From Mariprofundus sp. (GTDB taxonomy: Bacteria > Pseudomonadota > Zetaproteobacteria > Mariprofundales > Mariprofundaceae): a stretch of 33,784 nucleotides of DNA. Every line of letters starts with the position of its first letter. The first letter of the stretch is position 1. Below the pieces are notes generated by a model. The model was not told the DNA's origin and did not search any database. It was given only the letters and a program-made list of their open reading frames with translations. The DNA is taken from positions 1 to 33,784 of the forward strand of contig JAUZQJ010000124.1 in NCBI GenBank assembly GCA_030951045.1, read 5' to 3'. Position numbers and translations under genes: made by a program. Shown in pieces: positions 16,551-23,687 of this stretch.

Positions 16551-16765
16551 CAGCTTACATCCGTATGCTCAGAATGGTGATCTGATTTTGAAGGTAGCAG
16601 TTGATTCAACCAAGCCAACATTCCCCCCATCCATGCACCGGCAGAGGTTAGAATAAAAATACGAAACAGTGCATCACTGACAGCTATATTTTGGATAAGA
16701 CAAATGGCGCATCCAAACAGCAGACCAACCAAAGCACCTGAGATACTTGCATGTACTGAAGACAT
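16550..16765 (-). CDS. Small two-TM membrane protein between flhG and fliA
   Basis: A 71-residue product beginning MSSVHASISGALVGLLFGCA, with two hydrophobic segments (about 7-27 and 33-54) and a charged His/Ser/Asp-rich tail (SKSDHHSEHTDVS). The ATG at 16765 overlaps flhG's stop in TGATG. The stop overlaps the fliA start the same way, so it is translationally embedded in the operon and very likely real. I do not recognise a family. Tight coupling suggests a flagellar or regulatory role, but nothing in the sequence specifies it. Confidence 0.7.
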   Translation of the reverse strand: MSSVHASISGALVGLLFGCAICLIQNIAVSDALFRIFILTSAGAWMGGMLAWLNQLLPSKSDHHSEHTDVS

Positions 16766-17721
16766 CACGAACTGCTCTGAACTTGTAATGAACCGGCGTC
16801 ATCACTTTCATCATCCAAACCAGCTGACAATGTATGCTCCCAGAAGAATTGTAAGCCTCCGGAACGCGATGCATCGCGCGGCCGACTTAACACATGATCA
16901 AATAGTTTATCCAGATATGGTCGTAAAGCAGGGTCATTATCATTCAATAAACGTTGCTGCTGAATAGCCTTACGTACAGATGGATGTTGTGGCACGTGTC
17001 CAATATAGTCCAAATACACATCCAGGTAGCGGTCACTGACAGAAAGCAGCCGTTTAAATGTGATATGCCCTTCAATTTCATCCGTTTGATTAATGAGAAT
17101 CATAAATCTGCGCACACCACGTTGCTGCGATAATACTTTGATCAGCGCATATGCATCGGTCAACGATGTAGGATCAGGTGTCAACACGATCAAAGCAGTT
17201 TCGGCTGCTGACGCAAAATAGAGTACATTATCTCCGATACCCGCAGCCGTATCGATAAGAATTAAATCATAATTTTCACCGGCTTCACGTAAACTATCGA
17301 GAATTGTTTGTTGCTCGGATACATTTAAGCTCGTCAGTTCATACAAACCGCTACCACCAGGCAATACATCAAAACCCTGCGGACAATGCACAATCAAATT
17401 TTCTAAAGGTTCTGTACCGGTTAACAAATTTTGCATCGTGCCTGAAGAGTGAATACCCAGCATAACATCAACGTTGGCCAAACCCAGATCAGCATCAATC
17501 AACAATACCCGCTTCCCTGCTTTGACAGCATGAGCAGCCAGGTGAACAGACATAAACGTTTTACCTACGCCGCCTTTTCCACTGCTGATCGAAATCACAC
17601 GTGGAGAAATAATACGATGTGCTTTCTTGCCACCCATTACATCATCCGGGCTATGATCATCGACCATGGATTCTCTCACCAGTTGGGATTCCACTGCACC
17701 ATCACTCATGTCAGCACTCAT
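16765..17721 (-). CDS. flhG: Flagellar number regulator FlhG (MinD-like ATPase)
   Basis: FlhG/FleN is a ParA/MinD-type ATPase that limits polar flagellum number, antagonising FlhF and the sigma-54 activator FleQ. The 318-residue protein has the deviant Walker A GKGGVGKT at residues 48-55 and the switch-like LLIDADLGLANVDVMLG. The second Asp motif is in YDLILIDTAAGIGDNV, with NQTDE for base recognition. The first 40 residues are acidic and polar. I do not see a clear DQAxxLR motif, which in some FlhG proteins activates FlhF. Start ATG 17721 overlaps flhF by four bases; an in-frame ATG at 17709 is possible. Confidence 0.93.
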   Translation of the reverse strand: MSADMSDGAVESQLVRESMVDDHSPDDVMGGKKAHRIISPRVISISSGKGGVGKTFMSVHLAAHAVKAGKRVLLIDADLGLANVDVMLGIHSSGTMQNLLTGTEPLENLIVHCPQGFDVLPGGSGLYELTSLNVSEQQTILDSLREAGENYDLILIDTAAGIGDNVLYFASAAETALIVLTPDPTSLTDAYALIKVLSQQRGVRRFMILINQTDEIEGHITFKRLLSVSDRYLDVYLDYIGHVPQHPSVRKAIQQQRLLNDNDPALRPYLDKLFDHVLSRPRDASRSGGLQFFWEHTLSAGLDDESDDAGSLQVQSSS

Positions 17722-18830
17722 GCAACCGTTTCTCTGTAATATTTACTGAGTAAGGTGGTCAATGCGGTTGCATTTAGCCAACCCATCTGTTCAGGTACTT
17801 CAGGACCAAAGCTGCAATAACTCATTGGCAAAGCTGATGCCATCGACCAATTCACGATTTTTCCGGGTTTCTGTGTTTCATCCAGCTTGGAAAATGCGAT
17901 ATCGGTCATCTCTGATATCATTGTGTGCTTGAGTTGCTGCATACCATCCTCCTCATCCATATTGGCAGGGAGCATCAAAAAACGTCGCTGTGATACAGAT
18001 TCCGGCAATTCTCGGGATAGTGCATCCCATATTTTACCTTGCCGTTTCAAACCTGTATCACGCTGAGGACTCCAGCCTTCAGTGTCTATTAGCATGAGTT
18101 GTGCCGTTTGAGTCTGAGCAAGTACTTTTTCAATATCTGTAATTTTTTTGAGTGGATGAAAAGGTATTCCAAGTGTATTGGCGTAAGCCTTTAATGCATC
18201 CAAGCCTCCCATGCGTTCTGTATCACTAGACAATAGTACGACCCGAATACCTTTCATACTGTAATGCGCGGCAAGCTTAGCCACCAATGTACTTTTACCG
18301 CAGCCCGAAGGACCCGAAAAAAACAGCGCATTGCAACCTTTGGCTGGGGTAATTCGATTAGCCCAGTGTATAGTGTTACTTCCAAGCGGTCTTTTTTGAC
18401 TAAAGTCAGCCGCCATGTCAAAGGCATGACTGCCACTTACACCAATCTTCATTAAATGATCAAAGGCTTCCTGTTCGGCACCACTGGCTAATGCCTGTCG
18501 TAAATTGCCTGACTCAGCATGACCCAAACCTGCAACAATGCGTTCAAGCCTGGCTAAAGCCGTATCCGTATTACGCGTTGATGTTTGTCCATCCTCAGAG
18601 ATCTGCATGCTTGCTACAGGTGCATGCACGTCCTTCACTTCGGAAGGTGGAATGCGAGGGGATTCAGGTGCACTGATTTGATCCAAAGCGGCGTGTACAT
18701 GCCACACCATCTCTCCGTTACCCTCTTGAACCTTCTGACGATCAAGAATCAGTGCGTCAGGCCCCATATTTTGACGTACTTTAGCTAAAGCTTCATGTAA
18801 ATGAGGGGCGGTAAATACTTTAATTCGCAT
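17718..18830 (-). CDS. flhF: Flagellar SRP-like GTPase FlhF
   Basis: FlhF places the flagellum at the pole. The 370-residue product has the B domain start MRIKVFTAPHLHEALAKVRQ and a variable linker (about 50-90). The N domain and SRP G domain follow: P-loop GPSGCGKST (173-181), DTERMGGLDALKAYA (203-217, G2), and the G4-like SKLDE (314-318). Two changes stand out: G3 reads DTEGW (249-253) where FlhF/Ffh normally have DTAGR, and the P-loop has Ser-Gly-Cys in place of Thr-Gly-Val. GTP hydrolysis may therefore be altered. The gene overlaps flhA by 11 bases and flhG by four. Confidence 0.92.
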   Translation of the reverse strand: MRIKVFTAPHLHEALAKVRQNMGPDALILDRQKVQEGNGEMVWHVHAALDQISAPESPRIPPSEVKDVHAPVASMQISEDGQTSTRNTDTALARLERIVAGLGHAESGNLRQALASGAEQEAFDHLMKIGVSGSHAFDMAADFSQKRPLGSNTIHWANRITPAKGCNALFFSGPSGCGKSTLVAKLAAHYSMKGIRVVLLSSDTERMGGLDALKAYANTLGIPFHPLKKITDIEKVLAQTQTAQLMLIDTEGWSPQRDTGLKRQGKIWDALSRELPESVSQRRFLMLPANMDEEDGMQQLKHTMISEMTDIAFSKLDETQKPGKIVNWSMASALPMSYCSFGPEVPEQMGWLNATALTTLLSKYYRETVA

Positions 18831-20904
18831 CGTATAAGCTCACTTTTGCCAGCGCCTGTACATCCGTTTGTGGAGGTATTTCAACAATTGATAGCACCAC
18901 TATACGGGTCATAATTTTGCGCAATGCATGCGATAAGGGACCGCGTAGTTGTGGTGTGGTCAACAACACCGGCATATCCACATCATATTGGCTGGATACT
19001 TCATTCAGGCGTGATATAAAACGCTGCCATTCCGGCATATCCAGAGGTAGTGACCAACCAGGCTGCTGACTCAATCGATCCATCATACGTTGCTCCAACT
19101 CTCCATCCAACATAAATACAGATAGCTCCCCCTGCGCATTGAGATAGCGCTGCGTGATGGTACGGCCAAGACGCTCACGCACTTTCTCAACCAGATCAGT
19201 CAAACTCATTTGCTGACCTGCGTGATCAGATAAGGCTTCCAGAATGAGCATCAAATCACGGATAGGCACCCATTCTGCCAACAGGCGCTGTAACACATTC
19301 TGCAACAAACCCGGCGTAACCTGTGAGGGTACAATCTCTTCCACCACTTTAGGATGGCGTTGAGAGAATTTATCCAGCAATTCATGCACCTGTGTTCTAT
19401 CCAGCATCTCTGATGCCTGTGCACGCAACAGCTCGGTTAAGTGCGTAATAACCACCGTTGATGGTTCAACAACCGTATAGCCGGATAATTCCGCTTGCTG
19501 CCGTTTATCTTCAGTAATCCATAAGGCAGGCAAACCAAATGCAGGCTCCTGCGTTGGTACACCTTCGATAGCTGGGCCAATGATCTGGCTCTCCAGAGCC
19601 AGCAGGTTACGTGGTCGAATCTCCCCCTTACCAACCACAGCACCACGAATCAGAATTTGGTAATCGGAAACGCCAAGTTGTAAATTATCCTTGATATGCA
19701 CTGGCGGCAGTACAAAACCGATCTCTTGTGTAACTTGACGACGTACTTTTTTCATACGATCTAACAAATTACCTTCACGACTGTTCTCCACCATATCAAT
19801 CAGCCCATAACCAATTTCAAGACGGATAGGGTCTTCCACCAGTAAGTCATCAAGCACATCATCTTGTGAGGGCTCTACCACCGGCGTGACATCTTCAGCA
19901 ACGGGCTGCAGCAATTTCTGCTGTTCACCCAGATGCAAATACCAGCCACTGGTCCCTAGCCCCAGCGCCAGAATAAGGAATGGGAAAAAGGGTAGCCCCG
20001 GCACCAGACTCATCAGCAGCAGCGCGCCGCTAGCAACCCAGTGGACTTTGGGATATTGGGTAAATTGCGCTTTTAATTCGATAGGCAGTGCCACATTACC
20101 ACTGGCCCGAGTGATGATGATACCGGCGGCAGTAGAGATCACTAAAGCAGGTATTTGTGACACCAAACCATCACCCACCGTCAAAAGACTGAATACTGAC
20201 ATTGCATCACCGGCCGGCATGCCATACTGCATCACCCCAATGACCAGCCCACCAATGAGATTAATCATAGTAATAATCAAACCGGCGACCGCATCACCTC
20301 GCACAAACTTGGAAGCACCATCCATCGCACCATAAAATTCAGCTTCTCGTGCAATCTCTTCACGGCGTTTACGTGCGGTTGCTTCATCAATCAGGCCGGC
20401 ATTCATATCCGCATCAATAGCCATCTGCTTGCCCGGCATAGCATCCAGGGTAAAACGCGCCGCAACTTCGGCAATTCGCGTTGAACCCTTGGTAATAACA
20501 ATGAAATTGATTAACACCAGAATGATAAAAATGATTAGGCCAACTACGGTATTACCGCCCACCACAAATTGTCCAAAGCCTTCAATCACATGTCCTGCAG
20601 CGGCTGGCCCTTCTTGGCCATGCAATAAAATAAGGCGGGTTGTGGCAACATTCAGTGACAAACGAAACAGCGTTGTTAACAATAATAGTGAAGGGAATAC
20701 CGAGAACTCTAACGGTTTGGTGACATAGAGAGAGGTCAACAGAATTAATATACCCATAGTGATATTAGCAGCCAGTAGTATATCCATCAGCCAGCTAGGC
20801 AGAGGAACCATCATCACCAGCAAAATACCAAGCACAGCAACCGCCAGCATAAGATCTGGTTGTTTACCTATTCGCTGCAATGTCATGGCTGCAGAAGATT
20901 GCAT
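18820..20904 (-). CDS. flhA: Flagellar export apparatus protein FlhA
   Basis: FlhA is the nonameric ring protein of the flagellar type III export gate. The 694-residue product has about eight N-terminal membrane segments (about 18-320). The FHIPEP-family cytoplasmic loop contains ARFTLDAMPGKQMAIDADMN and AGLIDEATARKRREEIAREA. A linker and the C-terminal docking domain (about 350-694) follow, with VHIKDNLQLGVSDYQILIRG and the PPQTDVQ end. Length matches the family. It lies 57 bases after flhB in the same direction, so they share the sigma-54 promoter upstream of flhB. Confidence 0.96.
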   Translation of the reverse strand: MQSSAAMTLQRIGKQPDLMLAVAVLGILLVMMVPLPSWLMDILLAANITMGILILLTSLYVTKPLEFSVFPSLLLLTTLFRLSLNVATTRLILLHGQEGPAAAGHVIEGFGQFVVGGNTVVGLIIFIILVLINFIVITKGSTRIAEVAARFTLDAMPGKQMAIDADMNAGLIDEATARKRREEIAREAEFYGAMDGASKFVRGDAVAGLIITMINLIGGLVIGVMQYGMPAGDAMSVFSLLTVGDGLVSQIPALVISTAAGIIITRASGNVALPIELKAQFTQYPKVHWVASGALLLMSLVPGLPFFPFLILALGLGTSGWYLHLGEQQKLLQPVAEDVTPVVEPSQDDVLDDLLVEDPIRLEIGYGLIDMVENSREGNLLDRMKKVRRQVTQEIGFVLPPVHIKDNLQLGVSDYQILIRGAVVGKGEIRPRNLLALESQIIGPAIEGVPTQEPAFGLPALWITEDKRQQAELSGYTVVEPSTVVITHLTELLRAQASEMLDRTQVHELLDKFSQRHPKVVEEIVPSQVTPGLLQNVLQRLLAEWVPIRDLMLILEALSDHAGQQMSLTDLVEKVRERLGRTITQRYLNAQGELSVFMLDGELEQRMMDRLSQQPGWSLPLDMPEWQRFISRLNEVSSQYDVDMPVLLTTPQLRGPLSHALRKIMTRIVVLSIVEIPPQTDVQALAKVSLYDAN

Positions 20905-20961
20905 GGATGTTGCTCCTGTTTTTTAATGCGTACTATTCTGATACGTATTATGTTGGTTTGC

Positions 20962-22029
20962 TTAGTGCTGCTTTATTTTAAAGATTTCAGCTAAAATAAT
21001 GGCAATGGCTTCGAACAGTTCCTCTGGAATTTCATCGCCAACCTCTACATGCTTAAACAAGGATCTTGCCAAAGGTTTGTTTTCACGCAGTGGAATACTG
21101 TTTTCTCTGGCAATTTCCCTTATTTTTGCAGCGATATGGCCCTTGCCTTTAGCTACTACACGCGGAGCACCTAGCCCCCCCGGCTCATAGGTCAATGCCA
21201 CAGCAAGGCGTGTCGGGTTGGTGATCACCACATCCGCTTTGGGCACATCAGCCATCATACGGTTTTGTGCTTGCTGCATCTGAACCTGACGAATTTTCGC
21301 CTTTAATTGAGGATCACCTTCCATTTCCTTATGTTCATTACGCACTTCTTTTTTGGACATCCGCATCGATTTCATATGCTCATAGCGTTGATACAGCACA
21401 TCGGCCAAAGCAATAAATGTGAAAATAACCGCCGCCAGGGTAACGATCTGAATGCCTCCATCGACCATCAATGCCGCGATATCGGAAGGATCATGCAGGG
21501 CTGCCTGTAACATTTCAGGATAGAGGTCTGATACAACAATCCCACAGGCTGAACCAATCACGACCAGTTTAAGGATTGATTTTATAAATTCTGCCAATGA
21601 TTTGGTTGAGAATAGGCGCGTCACCCCTTTCATTGGACTGATCTTTTCTAATTTCGGTTTGATCGTTTCAAAGGTAAACACAGGACCACTTACTGCGACC
21701 GTGACCAAAACACCAAGCAACACAATCGGAATAATAATCGGCAATGCCACCATCGCCATATCAGCGCCGACATCAATCATCAACGCTTGTACACCTTCAC
21801 CTGTCGCTTTTAAATCTGCTTTTCCTGATAAGTAGAATACCATCATGCGCGATAAGACTTCACTCCACCATGACGCAATGCCGGTAACCACAACCAGACT
21901 CATGACAATAAATAATATAGCTGTTGAAGGTTCTTTGCTGCTCGGTACCTGCCCCTTCTTGCGCCCGTCTTCCAGCCGCTTATCCGATGCCTCTTCGGTT
22001 TGTTGACTTTTGTCCTGGTCGTCAGACAT
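20962..22029 (-). CDS. flhB: Flagellar export switch protein FlhB with variant cleavage site
   Basis: FlhB controls the switch from hook to filament export. The 355-residue protein has the family start TEEASDKRLEDGRKKGQVPSS, four membrane segments (about 35-58, 92-113, 150-172, 190-210), a charged linker and the C-terminal FlhBc domain. The autocleavage motif usually written NPTH is NPTR here (N271-R274); the Asn-Pro scissile pair is kept. Downstream VAKGKGHIAAKIREIARENS and IPLRENKPLARSLF are standard. It is the first gene of the operon. No Shine-Dalgarno is visible before the ATG at 22029 and a hairpin occupies that position. Confidence 0.95.
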   Translation of the reverse strand: MSDDQDKSQQTEEASDKRLEDGRKKGQVPSSKEPSTAILFIVMSLVVVTGIASWWSEVLSRMMVFYLSGKADLKATGEGVQALMIDVGADMAMVALPIIIPIVLLGVLVTVAVSGPVFTFETIKPKLEKISPMKGVTRLFSTKSLAEFIKSILKLVVIGSACGIVVSDLYPEMLQAALHDPSDIAALMVDGGIQIVTLAAVIFTFIALADVLYQRYEHMKSMRMSKKEVRNEHKEMEGDPQLKAKIRQVQMQQAQNRMMADVPKADVVITNPTRLAVALTYEPGGLGAPRVVAKGKGHIAAKIREIARENSIPLRENKPLARSLFKHVEVGDEIPEELFEAIAIILAEIFKIKQH

Positions 22030-22038
22030 AGACAGCTA

Positions 22039-22060
22039 AAGTGTCAAAAAACAGACACTT
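22039..22060 (-). promoter_or_regulatory. Stem-loop immediately upstream of the flhB start
   Basis: AAGTGTC and GACACTT form a perfect 7-bp stem with an 8-base loop, ending 9 bases before the flhB ATG, where a ribosome-binding site would be expected. On the - strand it is not followed by a T run. It could influence translation initiation of flhB; this is inference. Confidence 0.45.
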
Positions 22061-22131
22061 ATGCTCCAACACCCGCAGACAAACTGTTTCAACCAACATG
22101 CGCTCTCATTGCTCCTGATTGTCTGTCCTTA

Positions 22132-22145
22132 GTGCATTCATGCAC
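22132..22145. repeat. Inverted repeat GTGCA-TTCA-TGCAC, downstream half of a promoter-flanking pair
   Basis: A 14-base near-perfect palindrome located about +17 to +30 relative to the predicted sigma-54 start site of the flhB operon. A second copy with the same arms lies at 22245-22260. It is a candidate binding site for a FleQ/FlrC-like activator or a repressor; no known consensus is claimed. Confidence 0.4.
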
Positions 22146-22172
22146 AAAACAGAGCAAATCCAACGCTGTTCC

Positions 22173-22189
22173 TGCAATTAAGAGGCCAA
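22173..22189 (-). promoter_or_regulatory. Sigma-54 (RpoN) -24/-12 promoter for the flhB operon
   Basis: On the - strand the sequence TTGGCCTCTTAATTGCA matches the consensus TTGGCACG-N4-TTGCA with exact GG-N10-GC spacing; only the ACG triplet differs. Predicted start of transcription is near 22162, giving a leader of about 130 bases before flhB. Sigma-54 control of flhA/flhB/flhF operons by an enhancer-binding protein is established in Pseudomonas and Vibrio, so the location fits. No other promoter was recognised in the 241-base gap. Confidence 0.8.
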
Positions 22190-22244
22190 ATAAAAACAAC
22201 TCAGATAAGAATGAGAAATGAATAAACTAAAAGAAAAGATTATC

Positions 22245-22260
22245 GTGCAGTGAATTGCAC
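22245..22260. repeat. Inverted repeat GTGCA-N6-TGCAC, upstream half of a promoter-flanking pair
   Basis: Arms identical to the repeat at 22132-22145, with a 6-base spacer, centred about 90 bases upstream of the predicted sigma-54 start site, a usual distance for an enhancer. It also lies 10 bases after the stop of the cytochrome c gene and is followed on the - strand by a T-rich tract, so a weak terminator is the alternative. Confidence 0.4.
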
Positions 22261-22270
22261 AAAAAGGAAC

Positions 22271-22618
22271 TTACTGCGAAGCCTGTGATTTTAACCAATC
22301 AATAATATCCTTGCGATTACGCTCAGAGAGAGGCGTCATCACCATTTTTGTGTTCGCCTTAATCCGCCTTGGATTTAACATCCAAGCATCCAAGGATATC
22401 TCATCCCATACATCAAAAGGCACACCGGTAATCGTTGGAGCCTGACCATATACACCGGCCAAACCCGGGCCTACCTTGGTATGCTTTGAATGCAGATGAT
22501 GGCAAGGGCCACAGCGTACATCGGCCACCACTTTACCACGCAGAACATCTGCATGAGCAGACATTTCCGACATGAAGAACAAGCTAGTGAGCAGGAGTGT
22601 TTTCAGAAGCCAGAGCAA
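22271..22618 (-). CDS. Periplasmic class I cytochrome c
   Basis: A 115-residue product with signal peptide (MLWLLKTLLLTSLFF..., cleavage near SAHA, residue 23). One haem c motif CGPCH lies at 36-40, followed by HLHSKHTKVGPGLAGVYG as in small mitochondrial-type cytochromes c. A C-terminal Met ligand (M92 or M94 in TKMVMTPL) and the closing helix DIIDWLKSQ are present. It would carry one electron in the periplasm, plausibly to the oxidase encoded upstream. The start is TTG at 22618 with AGGTGA upstream; it overlaps the preceding gene by 35 bases. Internal ATGs would destroy the signal peptide. Confidence 0.85.
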   Translation of the reverse strand: MLWLLKTLLLTSLFFMSEMSAHADVLRGKVVADVRCGPCHHLHSKHTKVGPGLAGVYGQAPTITGVPFDVWDEISLDAWMLNPRRIKANTKMVMTPLSERNRKDIIDWLKSQASQ

Positions 22619-22970
22619 AATTCAGTTCACCTTTTTTACCGTGATAACTTAAGCGTACATGCAATGAATCAGCATGAATATCGTTCACCAACAATGCACG
22701 ACGATATACACCCAGTGCACCATCAGGTATGGCCTGTTTCCATTTTGAACTATTGGTTCGAATATGAACCAGCAGATCCGGGATATGGCGCCTTCCCTCC
22801 CGATTCACAATCACCAAAAACTCATTCATACCCGGGCCTACAGATTCAGGCCGTGTTTCAAAATGAATGCTAAATTCACCCCACACTTGTGGCTCAGGTG
22901 CCCAAGCAGTTTCAGGCGATGAACATGCTGATAATAACAGCAGCAACATCGCAAATATTTTATATTTCAT
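22584..22970 (-). CDS. Lipoprotein with FixH/YtkA-like domain
   Basis: A 128-residue product: signal peptide with lipobox LSAC (Cys16), then a beta-rich domain with WGEFSIHFETRPESVGPGMN and EFLVIVNREGRRHIPDLLVH. This resembles the 'P..G.n.f.v.v....G....d..v' pattern of YtkA-like domains and FixH periplasmic parts. FixH is linked to cbb3 oxidase maturation, and this gene lies three genes after a CcoG/FixG-like gene, so a role in oxidase assembly or copper handling is inferred. ATG 22970 is preferred over a long upstream extension lacking a signal peptide; it overlaps the upstream gene's stop by four bases. Confidence 0.7.
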   Translation of the reverse strand: MKYKIFAMLLLLLSACSSPETAWAPEPQVWGEFSIHFETRPESVGPGMNEFLVIVNREGRRHIPDLLVHIRTNSSKWKQAIPDGALGVYRRALLVNDIHADSLHVRLSYHGKKGELNFALASENTPAH

Positions 22971-23290
22971 GGTTGCACTTCCTGTTGGGCATGGCCCTGT
23001 AAATAAGCCAACACGTGTTGTTTTTCTGTATCTGTCATCTTCGCTAAACCGCCTTGCGCACGATGAAGTTGCATACGATTTACTGTGCTCAGCCAAAGCT
23101 GAGCAGTATGAATATTCGGCATGGGGGGCCGATGACAACTTGAACACTGCTTGGCAAACTGTTTAAAGCTTTCCGATTCCTGATCTGGATATATAGGAAC
23201 GGATTGCTGCACTGAACGGCTTGAATCATCACTACAGGAGGTACAACACAATACAATCAGAAACAAACAGGCGACACTATTTCTTGTCAT
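22967..23290 (-). CDS. Small c-type cytochrome lipoprotein
   Basis: A 107-residue product (start ATG 23290) with a hydrophobic signal ending in CCTSC, a probable though atypical lipobox (Cys19), and a haem c motif CSSCH at 49-53. The sequence after the haem, RPPMPNIHTAQLWLSTVNRM and then LHRAQGGLAKMTDTEKQHVLAYL, resembles other short cytochromes with 'W...V.RM' and a final 'I..YL' helix, with candidate Met ligands. It overlaps the upstream two-TM protein gene by 14 bases. An ATG two codons earlier (23296) or a longer N-terminus is possible. Likely a periplasmic-face electron carrier of this respiratory cluster. Confidence 0.75.
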   Translation of the reverse strand: MTRNSVACLFLIVLCCTSCSDDSSRSVQQSVPIYPDQESESFKQFAKQCSSCHRPPMPNIHTAQLWLSTVNRMQLHRAQGGLAKMTDTEKQHVLAYLQGHAQQEVQP

Positions 23291-23669
23291 CACCATCTTC
23301 TGTTTGATTAATCCCTTCATCACTATCTTCATCATCTGAGCCATACATTGATGTCATAAAATATACAAAACCACCAAACACCAACACATAGGCCAGTGCT
23401 GCTAAATGGCCCCATGTAAACCAAGGCCGGGGATTATCTACACGATCACCCCAGAACGGTACTGTTAAACCAAATGCGATCAAAACCATCACCACTAGAA
23501 TCGCTAAAAACCATTTAGGTACGCGTTTCGATGATTCTAAACCTGAGCTACTGGCAATGATTTCGTCATCGGACATGCCCACTCTCTTCTTGGCTTTAGT
23601 CGGCCGTGACTGACCACCACCAAACAGGCGTTCGTTTTCTGCATCCATTTCATCTTGTTTTGAACTCAT
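23277..23669 (-). CDS. Unrecognised two-TM membrane protein next to ccoG
   Basis: A 130-residue protein: a polar, charged cytoplasmic-looking N-terminus (1-50, SKQDEMDAENERLFGG...), two membrane segments (about 53-71 and 84-106) joined by FWGDRVDNPRPWFTWGH, and an acidic Asp/Glu-rich tail. It lies 18 bases after the ccoG-like gene and overlaps the cytochrome lipoprotein gene. I do not recognise a family. The position suggests a structural or assembly partner of the oxidase. Confidence 0.65.
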   Translation of the reverse strand: MSSKQDEMDAENERLFGGGQSRPTKAKKRVGMSDDEIIASSSGLESSKRVPKWFLAILVVMVLIAFGLTVPFWGDRVDNPRPWFTWGHLAALAYVLVFGGFVYFMTSMYGSDDEDSDEGINQTEDGDDKK

Positions 23670-23687
23670 CTGGATATTCTCCTCATA

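Noticed and set aside
19886-20335. A 149-codon open frame on the + strand antisense to flhA
   Set aside because: It lies entirely inside flhA, is Pro/Ser/Thr-rich in the manner of antisense shadows, and has no supporting ribosome-binding site.
22971-23147. N-terminal extension of the YtkA-like lipoprotein gene to 23147
   Set aside because: The extra 59 residues overlap the cytochrome lipoprotein gene, are polar and Ser/Arg-rich, and would bury the lipoprotein signal peptide that begins at 22970.
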